Origin: Clostridia bacterium
GTDB lineage: Bacteria; Bacillota; Clostridia; Christensenellales; Borkfalkiaceae
Assembly: GCA_021205485.1 (NCBI GenBank)
Contig: JAJPXK010000090.1
Span: 7,286 to 20,919 of the forward strand
Direction of reading: 5' to 3'
DNA length: 13,634 nucleotides
Shown: positions 7,042 to 13,600 of the stretch, one piece after another
Position numbering within the stretch: position 1 is the first letter of the stretch
Layout: the number at the start of each line of letters is the position of its first letter
The notes under the pieces: model-generated
What the model saw: the letters and a program-made list of their open reading frames with translations, nothing else
Databases searched by the model: none
What the model was told of the DNA's origin: nothing
Translations under genes and position numbers: made by a program

Positions 7042-9243
7042 TTACACGTACCAGTATACGCCGTTGGAGTCGAAGGAAGATACGCTGCTGGATGAAGCCG
7101 ACGAGAGCGATACGCTTTTATCGCCTAAAAATATTACGTGCGCCCTTGATATGCTTACGGGCAGTTTTACCGTTACATAGTTTGTCACGGTTAAATAGTT
7201 GCCGCTTGTTATAGTCTGGTTGGTTTTGCTTACGCCGTAAGAGGAGAAGTTAGAACAAGCCGTGGCTTCGTTTGTCATTCCGCCCGCGTCTATGCCTAAG
7301 ATGTAGCCGCCCGTGTATTTGTAGCCGTTTTCTGTATCCAAGCTGGAATCTGACGCCCCCGTAGAGATAATAACCGAATATCCGCCCGATATAAGCATGC
7401 CGTTGTAAGAAGATGTAGAGTTGGAGTCCACTCCGTCGCCGCCCGCGTATACGTACAGGTAGCCGCCCGATATTATTATACTCTGCCCCGACGTGCCCGT
7501 GCCGTTTACGCCGTCGTCAGAGGATAATACCGCGGTCGTTCCGCCTGAAAGAGTTACAACCGAACCCTCTATCCCTTCGTAGCTGTTGCCGATTGAAACG
7601 GTTCCGCCGGAAATGGTTGTCGTTCCGTCGCCGTGTATGCCGTCGTCGTTGCTGTAAAGCGAGAGCGTGCCGCCCGAAATTGTAACGTTGCCTAAGGGCG
7701 AATCGCCGTTTTCTAACGCGTTGTCGCAGTTTGCGTGTATGCTGTCGTCGTAAGAGCTTATCTGTATATCGCCCGAAGATATTGTTATCTCGTTATCGGC
7801 CTTTACGCCCTTTGTAGAGTAGTCGCCCTTGTCGGTATTGCCTTCTTCTGTCATGCCGCCAAAGCCGCCTGCGCCCGAAGACGTTGAAGTGGTGTAATTG
7901 GTCCAACTGAAGGTGTACTTGCTGCTGCTCTTTGTAATGGATACGGTGTCGTAATTGTCGTTTACCGTAAGCGAGCCGCTTGTAGCGGTGTAGCTTGAAG
8001 ACTGCCCCTGCGACTGCGAAGACGAGTACATATACACCTGCATCTTTGTGTAGCCGCTCGGCTTGGTAATTTCGTAGAAGTAGTATGTCGTGGTTTTGTT
8101 GCCGCCGGGCATCATCATGCCGCCCTGATTGGAAGAGGTCGTTACCGTCTCGTAGCTTGAAGAATTGTACCAGGCCTCGTTGCCGTCGCCGTCGGTATAG
8201 CATATAGAATAGCTGTAAGCGTTTGAGGTGTACCTTATATAATATACGTCATCTGACGTGGCCGTAACTTCTTCGGAATATTCCGAATATTTGTCGGTGA
8301 AAATCTGTATTACGGGCTCGGAGTTGTCGCTGTTTATATCCACGTCGTAAGAGGCGTCAATTCCGTCGCAGGCGGCGTAAATTAATACCGTTCCGCCCGA
8401 AATTGTCACCGTTCCCCGCTGGTTGCCCTTGGAGGATATGTCGCTGTTTGTGGTTTTGATGCCGTCGCCCGTCCTCGCGATAAGCGTAAGCGAGCCAGAC
8501 TTTATGGTGACGCTGTCGTTGCCCTTTAAGGCGTTGTCTTCGCATTCCACCTGCAAAGTTACGTTTTTAACGCTTAAATCGTCCTTGGTGTGTATGCCGT
8601 TGTTTGCTGTGGATTTTACGTAGAGCTCGCCTTTGCCCTGCACGTCTGTATCGCAGAGGGAGTACACGCTTGAAGATATATCGTCGTCTTCAGTCACTTC
8701 GTCGCGTAAGTCGTAAATGTAGTTTTCAGTGCCGTTTTTGGCCGATAGCGTAAACTTGTCGCCGCTTGAGATATACAGGGGGCATTCAGAGTAAGAGGTA
8801 AGGCTGAAATTTGTCATTTCAAGCTCAAATTGGTAGTCGTCGCCCGCGTCAACCACTATATTGCCGTAAAATTCGCCGTTTATCGAGTATACGCTGTCTG
8901 CCGCGATGCCGCTGAATGTAAGCGTCGCCCCGTCGTCAGACAGTGTGTAGCAATCCGCCGTGCCCTCTGAGCAGGTTACGGTAAAGCTTACGGTGGAAGT
9001 CTCGCCCGAGCTGTCATCTACGTCAAAGGTGTACGTGCCGTCGCTCGATTCAACAAGAGTGGTTTCGTATACGCTGCTGTCTACCTCTATTTCCGAGACG
9101 CTGTTTTCGTCCGAAGGCCGTTCGGAAGATATGGCGGAGCTTGACGACGAATCGGAAAAGGATAAGCTGCACCCCGCAAAGGCTAATAAAGTTGTTACGC
9201 AAGTGAGTACCGCTATATGCGGCAATATTTTTTTACAGTTCAT
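7042..9243 (-). CDS. Cthe_2159-like carbohydrate/polyacid-binding beta-helix lipoprotein
   Basis: A 733-residue exported protein. The first 25 residues are a lipoprotein signal (MNCKK, hydrophobic core, LLAFAGC with C25 as the probable lipidated Cys), followed by a Ser-rich spacer. The rest is Ser/Thr/Gly/Asp-rich with repeated short strands and turns: NGIHT (215-219), GDGIKT (259-264), CDGIDA (292-297), DDSIHA (499-504), DDGIHG (533-538), YEGIEG (555-560), DDGVNG (576-581), GDGVDS (602-607), often next to ISGG. This is the pattern of the Cthe_2159 family, whose C. thermocellum founder is a calcium-binding beta-helix that binds acidic polymers such as polygalacturonate. A non-helical insert (about 310-455) and two Met/Gly patches (GGMMMPGG, GGFGGM) interrupt the helix. 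It overlaps the DUF4956 gene by 11 bases, so it is the third gene of one operon. Surface polyanion binding is inferred. Confidence 0.85.
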   Translation of the reverse strand: MNCKKILPHIAVLTCVTTLLAFAGCSLSFSDSSSSSAISSERPSDENSVSEIEVDSSVYETTLVESSDGTYTFDVDDSSGETSTVSFTVTCSEGTADCYTLSDDGATLTFSGIAADSVYSINGEFYGNIVVDAGDDYQFELEMTNFSLTSYSECPLYISSGDKFTLSAKNGTENYIYDLRDEVTEDDDISSSVYSLCDTDVQGKGELYVKSTANNGIHTKDDLSVKNVTLQVECEDNALKGNDSVTIKSGSLTLIARTGDGIKTTNSDISSKGNQRGTVTISGGTVLIYAACDGIDASYDVDINSDNSEPVIQIFTDKYSEYSEEVTATSDDVYYIRYTSNAYSYSICYTDGDGNEAWYNSSSYETVTTSSNQGGMMMPGGNKTTTYYFYEITKPSGYTKMQVYMYSSSQSQGQSSSYTATSGSLTVNDNYDTVSITKSSSKYTFSWTNYTTSTSSGAGGFGGMTEEGNTDKGDYSTKGVKADNEITISSGDIQISSYDDSIHANCDNALENGDSPLGNVTISGGTLSLYSNDDGIHGDGTTTISGGTVSIGNSYEGIEGSVVTLSGGTTAVLSSDDGVNGTGTSGQSIIISGGYLYVYAGGDGVDSNSTSSYNGMLISGGYSVIISTGASDSSLDTENGYKYTGGYILGIDAGGMTNEATACSNFSSYGVSKTNQTITSGNYLTVTNYVTVKLPVSISRAHVIFLGDKSVSLSSASSSSVSSFDSNGVYWYV

Positions 9244-9922
9244 TTGTCGCCGTGTCCTGCCTGCAGATGCTTACTTCAAGGTTGCCGTTGCGGCAGCGGA
9301 GTTCGTCTATAAACGCCTTTTCCTCTGCAGGATCTTTCATTTTTATGTCGTAGGTGAGCTTGTAAAGGCTCCCCATGTTGGTTGTCTTTATAGATACGTT
9401 TTCGCAGTAGTCGGTGTATCTTTCAAATAAATCGTCGTAAATTTCGGTATAGTTTAAATCTTCGGGAACGGTAATCCTCAGCGTTCTGTAGGGCGAGGGC
9501 TTGCCGAATTTTTTTGTAAGGCCTAATATCTGGCAAATAACCATTACCAGACCTATAACTAAAGTGAACAGTACGGCGTAGCCTATATAGCCCGTGCCGG
9601 TGACTATGCCCGCGACCATCGCAAGGAAAATCGTGGCGATGTCTTTGGCGTTTCCCGGAACCGAACGGAACCGGACAAGGCTGAAGGCGCCCGCTACGGC
9701 GATGCCCGCCCCGATGTTGCCGTTTACCATAATAATAACTACCGATACTATGGCGGGCAGAAGGGTAAGGGTTATAAGAAAGCTCTTTGTGTACTTGCTT
9801 TTAAAGGCGTATACAAGGGCTATTATAAGGCCGAGTATAATTCCAGCGCCGAGGCAGGCGAGAAATTGCCATACCGAGATCGAGGCGCCGTCGAATATGC
9901 AGCCGAAAATTGTGTCAAGCAT
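9233..9922 (-). CDS. DUF4956 family integral membrane protein
   Basis: A 229-residue protein with four to five predicted membrane segments (about 17-40, 47-67, 70-85, 93-110 and 113-134). The most conserved-looking stretch is GAFSLVRFRSVPGNAKDIA (78-96), characteristic of DUF4956. A soluble C-terminal part (about 145-229) is probably cytoplasmic and resembles a small alpha/beta regulatory domain. No enzymatic motif is visible. The start codon overlaps the end of the VTC gene by 8 bases, and AAAAGGAG lies about 9 nt upstream inside that gene, giving coupled but strong initiation. In my knowledge of the family, DUF4956 genes often adjoin VTC-domain genes, which suggests a partner role in polyphosphate or polymer handling at the membrane. 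Function is unproven. Confidence 0.88.
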   Translation of the reverse strand: MLDTIFGCIFDGASISVWQFLACLGAGIILGLIIALVYAFKSKYTKSFLITLTLLPAIVSVVIIMVNGNIGAGIAVAGAFSLVRFRSVPGNAKDIATIFLAMVAGIVTGTGYIGYAVLFTLVIGLVMVICQILGLTKKFGKPSPYRTLRITVPEDLNYTEIYDDLFERYTDYCENVSIKTTNMGSLYKLTYDIKMKDPAEEKAFIDELRCRNGNLEVSICRQDTATNEL

Positions 9923-10682
9923 AAATTATTTCTCCTTTTGATGCAGGGCAAATTACTTTTCCTTTCGCTATATCCGCTTCAAATTCAGGTTTGTATTCGC
10001 CTGACAGGGCGAGGTATGCGTTGCCGTATTTGGAAAAGTGAGTGCTATAAAGCTTGCATTTTGTAAGTATTTCGGTAAACCATAGAGGGAAGGCCGCGGG
10101 CGTTTTAAGCTCCATAAGGGTGTAGCCCTCGGGCAGAATGGCTTTTCCGTATACGCCGCCCGAAAGCGACAGATCTTCCGCACGCCATAATATGTTTTTG
10201 TCAAACGTTATGCGGAAATCCCTCTCTCTTACGCCTACAAAGGCCTCTCTGTCGTAAGATATCTGCACGGCGGGGGAAAGGGAGCCGTAATAGTTTAAAG
10301 CGTAGTTTATTTCCCTCGCTATCTGGCTGCCAAATGGCGGGTTTTTGTCGCATATCCAGCGGGAGGCTATGTCGTCGGTGGTTTTTATGCGGCGTTTGTA
10401 TGTAACAGATTTGTACTTCTTTTTTAATTCCACAAACACCTCGCCGTCTTTTTTCGGGGAGCCGTAAGCCCGTACGCGCAACTTTTCTTTATATACGGGT
10501 TTTTCAAGCGAACGGCGGATAAGGCGGAAGTCGGGCGTGTCGTAATAGATGTTTCTTACAGATGTCACGCCGAACTGGTCGTGCACGGCGTTTTCGGCCA
10601 AAGCCCTGTCTATTTCCTCGCGCTGGCTGTCTGTTATAAGGTATTTTATTTCGTATCGTTTGAATACGTCGCGGTAATTCAT
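9915..10682 (-). CDS. VTC-domain polyphosphate polymerase
   Basis: The 255-residue protein is a stand-alone VTC domain, related to the catalytic domain of yeast Vtc4, which makes polyphosphate from ATP inside a triphosphate-tunnel fold. Tunnel residues are visible strand by strand: KRYEIKY (8-14), KLRVRAYG (67-74), FVELKKKYK (83-91) then YKRRIK (95-100), SYDREAF (142-148), RITFDKN (157-163), LMELKTP (189-195), and FSKYGNAY (216-223). Basic residues and paired acids (E85, D161, E191) are where family members bind phosphate and metal. There is no SPX domain and no membrane segment; membrane association may come from the DUF4956 partner. The ATG has AAGGGG upstream at good distance. It is the first gene of the operon, behind an extended -10 promoter. 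Polymerase activity is inferred from family membership. Confidence 0.9.
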   Translation of the reverse strand: MNYRDVFKRYEIKYLITDSQREEIDRALAENAVHDQFGVTSVRNIYYDTPDFRLIRRSLEKPVYKEKLRVRAYGSPKKDGEVFVELKKKYKSVTYKRRIKTTDDIASRWICDKNPPFGSQIAREINYALNYYGSLSPAVQISYDREAFVGVRERDFRITFDKNILWRAEDLSLSGGVYGKAILPEGYTLMELKTPAAFPLWFTEILTKCKLYSTHFSKYGNAYLALSGEYKPEFEADIAKGKVICPASKGEIIYA

Positions 10683-10706
10683 AACGGTTACCCCTTACTT
10701 TTTTGT

Positions 10707-10735
10707 TGTACACAGTATATCAGCTTAAGCTTAAA
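10707..10735 (-). promoter_or_regulatory. Extended -10 promoter of the VTC operon with TTTAAGCTT element
   Basis: Read on the - strand, TGATATACT (10714-10722) is an extended -10 box (TGN plus a one-mismatch TATAAT). The expected start site is near 10707, giving a leader of about 25 nt with an AAGGGG ribosome site. No good -35 is present at 16-18 nt. In its place lies TTTAAGCTTAAGC (10723-10735), a candidate activator site. The same TTTAAGCTT core occurs upstream of the response-regulator gene. Confidence 0.6.
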
Positions 10736-10953
10736 CAAAAATAAAATTCACAGTGCAAACTGAATATTTTTATTACAAAATTTTTACAACTGCGTAAACC
10801 CGTTAATTGCGGCATATTACGGGGGTAATCAGCGATTTTGCCCTTTTTGAGCCTTAAAATAAACCTTAAAAATAAAATTCAGCGAAAGATAACTTCCTCC
10901 GCTTAAAATTTAAAATTATTTTTTAACAAATGCCGCCTGTATATTTGTATGTT
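10736..10953. promoter_or_regulatory. AT-rich upstream region of the VTC operon with direct and inverted repeats
   Basis: No gene is seen here. It holds two TTACA repeats 11 bases apart (10773-10777, 10784-10788), and an interrupted inverted repeat with CCCGTTAAT (10799-10807) against ATTACGGG (10816-10823). There is also a near-perfect 12/13-base tandem repeat of CCTTAAAATAAA type (10852-10863, 10864-10876), and CGCTTAAAATTTAAAATT (10900-10917). The first two could be operators. No clear terminator for the small gene pair that ends at 10954 was found. Confidence 0.4.
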
Positions 10954-11229
10954 TTAATTACTGAATAAATCCTTGTATTTTTTTACAATCAATTTATCAT
11001 CCAAAGTACCGGTAAGCACCTTAAAATCTTCCTGCCTTATTTCTGTCGCCACGGCTAAATCTTTACCGGTAAAAGGGTCATAAAAGTCAGCAAGTATACT
11101 GCCCCGTTTTACTAAAAGATTTTCAATAACAATGCCAACATATCCCGTATGTATGCCAATGTCTGCATAATTTTCATTCAAAATGCAGATTGCTTCCTCG
11201 ATTAGAGGGTCTTGTATATATTCGTCCAT
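10954..11229 (-). CDS. Small protein of unknown function, partner of the MuF-like gene
   Basis: A 91-residue, mildly acidic cytosolic-type protein (MDEYIQDPLIEEAI... to ...VKKYKDLFSN). I do not recognise the family. The sequence predicts a helical N-terminus (about 5-24), a central beta-rich stretch (GIVIENLLVKRGSILADFYDP without a long helix), and a C-terminal helix. There is no signal peptide, Cys or catalytic-looking motif. The ATG at 11229 is preferred: it follows the upstream stop by one base (TAAAATG) and has GAGG about 9 nt before it. In-frame ATGs at 11247 and 11244 lack a ribosome site. Tight coupling to the preceding small gene suggests the two products work together, for example as effector and immunity or antitoxin protein, which is a guess. 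Base composition is more AT-rich than in the flanking operons. Confidence 0.7.
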   Translation of the reverse strand: MDEYIQDPLIEEAICILNENYADIGIHTGYVGIVIENLLVKRGSILADFYDPFTGKDLAVATEIRQEDFKVLTGTLDDKLIVKKYKDLFSN

Positions 11230-11230
11230 T

Positions 11231-11512
11231 TTATTTTGCCTCATCAAATATATATTCTGTAAATTTTCTTATATCGCATGATGCAAACGCCGTAACATTT
11301 GGTATTGGCTGCGGTATTTTATTAAGAACGCATTGGCAGCGCGGGTGCTGCGGATATGCGGGCATATTTTTGACGTAAAAATAACAACCGTCAAATTTGT
11401 CGCAGTCGTCTTGCCAGTCATTTGACTGTGCTATCCATTGTACCCAGTCAGTTTTGTTTAAACTCAGAAAATACTTAAGTAATTTTTCCTGAATTTCGTT
11501 TAAGACACTCAT
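11231..11512 (-). CDS. Small protein resembling the C-terminal Cys/His motif of MuF/SPP1-gp7 phage head proteins
   Basis: A 93-residue protein. The first 30 residues are helical (EIQEKLLKYFLSL...). Residues 35-63 read D-x-C-D-x2-D-G-C-Y-F ... P-A-Y-P-Q-H-P-R-C-Q-C, which follows the closing pattern of Mu F / SPP1 gp7 head-morphogenesis domains (C..DG....P..HPxCxC). H56, C59, C61 with C37/C43 could bind zinc. In that family the motif sits at the end of a much longer domain, so this is a miniature or truncated form. The tail KFTEYIFDEAK (83-93) ends abruptly. MuF domains also occur in phage-borne polymorphic toxins. The ribosome site AAGGGGG is 13 nt before the ATG, a long spacing. The region is AT-richer (about 37% GC by eye) than the neighbouring operons (about 50%), pointing to acquisition. 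Activity is unknown. Confidence 0.65.
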   Translation of the reverse strand: MSVLNEIQEKLLKYFLSLNKTDWVQWIAQSNDWQDDCDKFDGCYFYVKNMPAYPQHPRCQCVLNKIPQPIPNVTAFASCDIRKFTEYIFDEAK

Positions 11513-11540
11513 ATTATAACATATTCCCCCTTAGTAAAGC

Positions 11541-11571
11541 AAACGGACGTACTTAAAAAGTGCGTCCGTTT
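11541..11571 (-). terminator. Hairpin downstream of the two-component operon
   Basis: Inverted repeat of 14 bp with one G-U pair: AAACGGACGTACTT (11541-11554) and AAGTGCGTCCGTTT (11558-11571), with an AAA loop. On the - strand it follows the kinase stop codon by about 60 nt and is followed by TTTGCTTTAC, a mediocre U-tract. The + strand tail (ATCTTTTCT) is better, but no + strand gene precedes it. It most likely ends the two-component operon. It would lie in the leader of the small gene pair if their promoter is the TATAAT at 11589-11594. Confidence 0.6.
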
Positions 11572-11583
11572 ATCTTTTCTGAT

Positions 11584-11597
11584 TACATTATAACATA
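11584..11597 (-). promoter_or_regulatory. Possible -10 element for the small gene pair
   Basis: On the - strand TATGTTATAAT (11587-11597) contains a perfect TATAAT. The same 11-mer recurs at 11513-11523, directly before the ATG of the MuF-like gene. Neither copy has a convincing -35. The distal copy would give a leader with the hairpin and the AAGGGGG ribosome site; the proximal copy would give a nearly leaderless transcript, so the distal one is favoured. Confidence 0.3.
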
Positions 11598-11634
11598 GAA
11601 ATTCTGAATCTGAGCATAATTTTTACAAATATTT

Positions 11635-12867
11635 TTACAGTGTGGCGGTTATGGTAAGCGATTTGCCGTCTTCGCTGCGGGCGACGATTTTTCCACCGTG
11701 GTTTTCCACTACCGCGAAGGCTATAGACAGCCCTATGCCGTGCCCGCCCGTTTCGCTGTTGTGCGACTTGTCAGAGCGGTAGAACCTTTCAAAAAGTTCG
11801 TCGTGTTTGCCCTCTTTTATGCTTGCGACGGTGTTTTTTACGGTAATTTCTTTGCCCTTGTTTGTAGCGCGCAAGGTAAGATAAATTTCTCCGTTTTCAG
11901 AGGAATATTTTACTGCGTTGTCTAAAAGCACGGATACGAGCTTTCTTATCTCGGCCTCGTTGCCGTTGTAGGTTATGCCGCCCGCGATGTTTAAATCGAG
12001 CTTTTTGCCCCTTGTGGCGGCCAGCGTTTTAAAGGGCTGCGCGACCTCTTCCACGGCGACGGAAAGGGAAAAGTCTATCTTCTGTATTTTGCCTGCGTTT
12101 TCGTCTATACGCGATAAAAATACAAGATTTTCAGTCATGGCGGTCAGCCTTTTTACCTGTTTTCTTATGCTCTCAGTCCATTCGTTTTCACCCTCGGTCA
12201 TTTCAAGCACTTCGGTGTTGGCGTCTATGATGGTCAGGGGGGTCTTTATCTCGTGGCTGGCGTCGGTTATAAACCTCTTTTGTTTTTCGTAGCTTTCGGC
12301 CATAGGCTTTACGGCTATTTTAGAGAGGAGGAATACCAATAAAAAGATAAGCATAAGCCCCGCTATGCTTATAAGTATGCTCAGCCATAAAAATGAATAG
12401 AAGGAGTCAAGCTCGTCTGTGCAGTCTAAAAAGACGTACATCCGCGCGGGCACCGTCACATTCAGCGAGGAGAAAGTTACGTTTACTTTGCCCGCCTTGT
12501 AGCGGTAATTGCCGTAATAGCCCGCTGTCTTGCCCTTTTCAAACAGCTCCAAAGCGTAATTTTCTGCTTCTTCCGCCGTAACGGTGACAATGAAAGCCGT
12601 CTTGGTAAGCGAGGAGACTACCTCGCCGTCATCGGTAATTACCACCGAAAAGAAACGTGTGCTGTATAAAGCTTCGTCGTGCTTGAAAAACTCGCCCGAA
12701 GCCGGCAGTTCGCCCTTGTTTTGTATTATAACCTCTATAGTGTCGTCGGCGTCGCTCGTCGTGTTCGCATAGCCCGCGACGTTGATAAGCGCTATAATTA
12801 CCGTAAGCACCAAAAGGACGGAGCTCATGGCGATTATTATAAATTTTCTTCTCAGTCTTTTAATCAT
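11635..12867 (-). CDS. Sensor histidine kinase
   Basis: A 410-residue membrane kinase. The N-terminal transmembrane helix (about 9-31) and second helix (about 157-182) enclose an extracytoplasmic sensor domain of about 125 residues that I cannot assign. A short linker (KPMAESYEKQKRF) takes the place of a full HAMP domain. The dimerisation box is FITDASHEIKTPLTII (199-214) with phospho-acceptor H205. The ATP-binding domain has the N box DNAVKYS (316-322, N317), the F box FERFYR (359-364) and the G box GGHGIGLS (374-381). The start overlaps the response-regulator stop by 8 bases (ATG inside LKND), so regulator and kinase are one transcript, regulator first. The stimulus is unknown. Absence of a PAS domain argues against a classical Firmicutes PhoR, though not decisively. 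Confidence 0.95.
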   Translation of the reverse strand: MIKRLRRKFIIIAMSSVLLVLTVIIALINVAGYANTTSDADDTIEVIIQNKGELPASGEFFKHDEALYSTRFFSVVITDDGEVVSSLTKTAFIVTVTAEEAENYALELFEKGKTAGYYGNYRYKAGKVNVTFSSLNVTVPARMYVFLDCTDELDSFYSFLWLSILISIAGLMLIFLLVFLLSKIAVKPMAESYEKQKRFITDASHEIKTPLTIIDANTEVLEMTEGENEWTESIRKQVKRLTAMTENLVFLSRIDENAGKIQKIDFSLSVAVEEVAQPFKTLAATRGKKLDLNIAGGITYNGNEAEIRKLVSVLLDNAVKYSSENGEIYLTLRATNKGKEITVKNTVASIKEGKHDELFERFYRSDKSHNSETGGHGIGLSIAFAVVENHGGKIVARSEDGKSLTITATL

Positions 12868-13537
12868 TTTTAAGTTCCAGGAAGTATCCTAAATTCCGCG
12901 ACGCCTTTATAACGCAGGTTGCCTCCATCGCGGTGAGTTTTTTTCTTAAATAAGAGATATATACCCATACAACGTTCTGCTCGGCGTCGCTTTCGTAGCC
13001 CCATATTTTATCCATAAACTTTTCGGTAGGTATAACGCGGCCGGGGTTTGCCATAAGCATCTCAAGCATCTGGTATTCCTTGTTGGCGAGCTTGAACTTT
13101 GTCTTGTCGGAATATACCACGCAGGTAGAACGGTTAAGGTGTATGTTGCCGAATGTAAGCTCGTTGTCAGAGGCCACGGTGCTCGTCCTGGTCATGGCCC
13201 TTATGCGGGCTAAAAGTTCCTTTGTGGCGAAGGGCTTTGTAAGGTAGTCGTTGGCCCCGCAGTCCAGACCATTTACCCTGTCGTCAATTTCTGACTTGGC
13301 GGTAAGGAGGATTACGGGCACGGTAATACCCTTGGCCCTCGCCGTTTTAAGCACGGTGATCCCGTCCATTATCGGCATCATTATATCGAGTATTACGCCG
13401 TCGTAAAGGCCCGTTTCGATATATTCCAGGGCGTCGCGCCCGTTATATACGGCGTCTACCGAGTAATTGTTGTGTTTTAAAATGGCGACAAGCGCCTTGG
13501 ATAATTCTTTTTCGTCTTCAGCCAAAAGCAATCTCAT
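12860..13537 (-). CDS. OmpR/PhoB-family response regulator
   Basis: A 225-residue DNA-binding regulator. The receiver domain (1-115) has the acidic pocket E7/D8, phospho-acceptor D51 (in VILDIMMPIMDG), switch T79 (LLTAKSE) and K101 (DYLTKPF). The C-terminal winged-helix domain (about 125-225) contains KLANKEYQMLEMLM, the recognition-helix region SDAEQNVVWVYISYLRKKL and the closing wing RNLGYFLEL. Such proteins usually bind tandem direct repeats spaced 10-11 bp. The ATG has AGAGGGAAC upstream at normal spacing. Its promoter region contains two TTTAAG/CTTAAA half-sites 11 bp apart, which suggests autoregulation. A related site lies before the VTC operon. Confidence 0.96.
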   Translation of the reverse strand: MRLLLAEDEKELSKALVAILKHNNYSVDAVYNGRDALEYIETGLYDGVILDIMMPIMDGITVLKTARAKGITVPVILLTAKSEIDDRVNGLDCGANDYLTKPFATKELLARIRAMTRTSTVASDNELTFGNIHLNRSTCVVYSDKTKFKLANKEYQMLEMLMANPGRVIPTEKFMDKIWGYESDAEQNVVWVYISYLRKKLTAMEATCVIKASRNLGYFLELKND

Positions 13538-13567
13538 ATTAAGTTCCCTCTGTGTGTATTTTTAATA

Positions 13568-13600
13568 AATATACGACGCGGGCTTTAAGCCAAGCTTAAA
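13568..13600 (-). promoter_or_regulatory. Probable promoter and direct-repeat operator of the two-component operon
   Basis: On the - strand a TATATT -10 box (13568-13573) is preceded by CTTAAAGCCCG (13579-13589) and, exactly 11 bases further up, TTTAAGCTTGG (13590-13600). No good -35 box is present, as at the VTC promoter. Tandem half-sites at 11 bp upstream of the -10 fit binding by an OmpR-family regulator, most simply the one encoded here. The remaining upstream sequence to 13634 is AT-rich and cut by the window edge. Confidence 0.45.

Noticed and set aside
7042..9243. Reading the repetitive lipoprotein gene as a CRISPR-like or DNA repeat array
   Set aside because: The periodicity is in the protein (degenerate at DNA level, uneven spacing, coding throughout), not in identical DNA repeats with spacers.
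8960..9430. 156-residue + strand open frame opposite the lipoprotein and DUF4956 genes
   Set aside because: Shadow frame of strongly supported genes, low-complexity from the Ser/Asp repeats on the other strand.
11230..11247. Upstream tandem ATGs as start of the 91-aa partner gene
   Set aside because: They overlap the preceding gene and lack a ribosome site; ATG 11229 has GAGG at a usable distance. The longer 97-aa form cannot be fully excluded.
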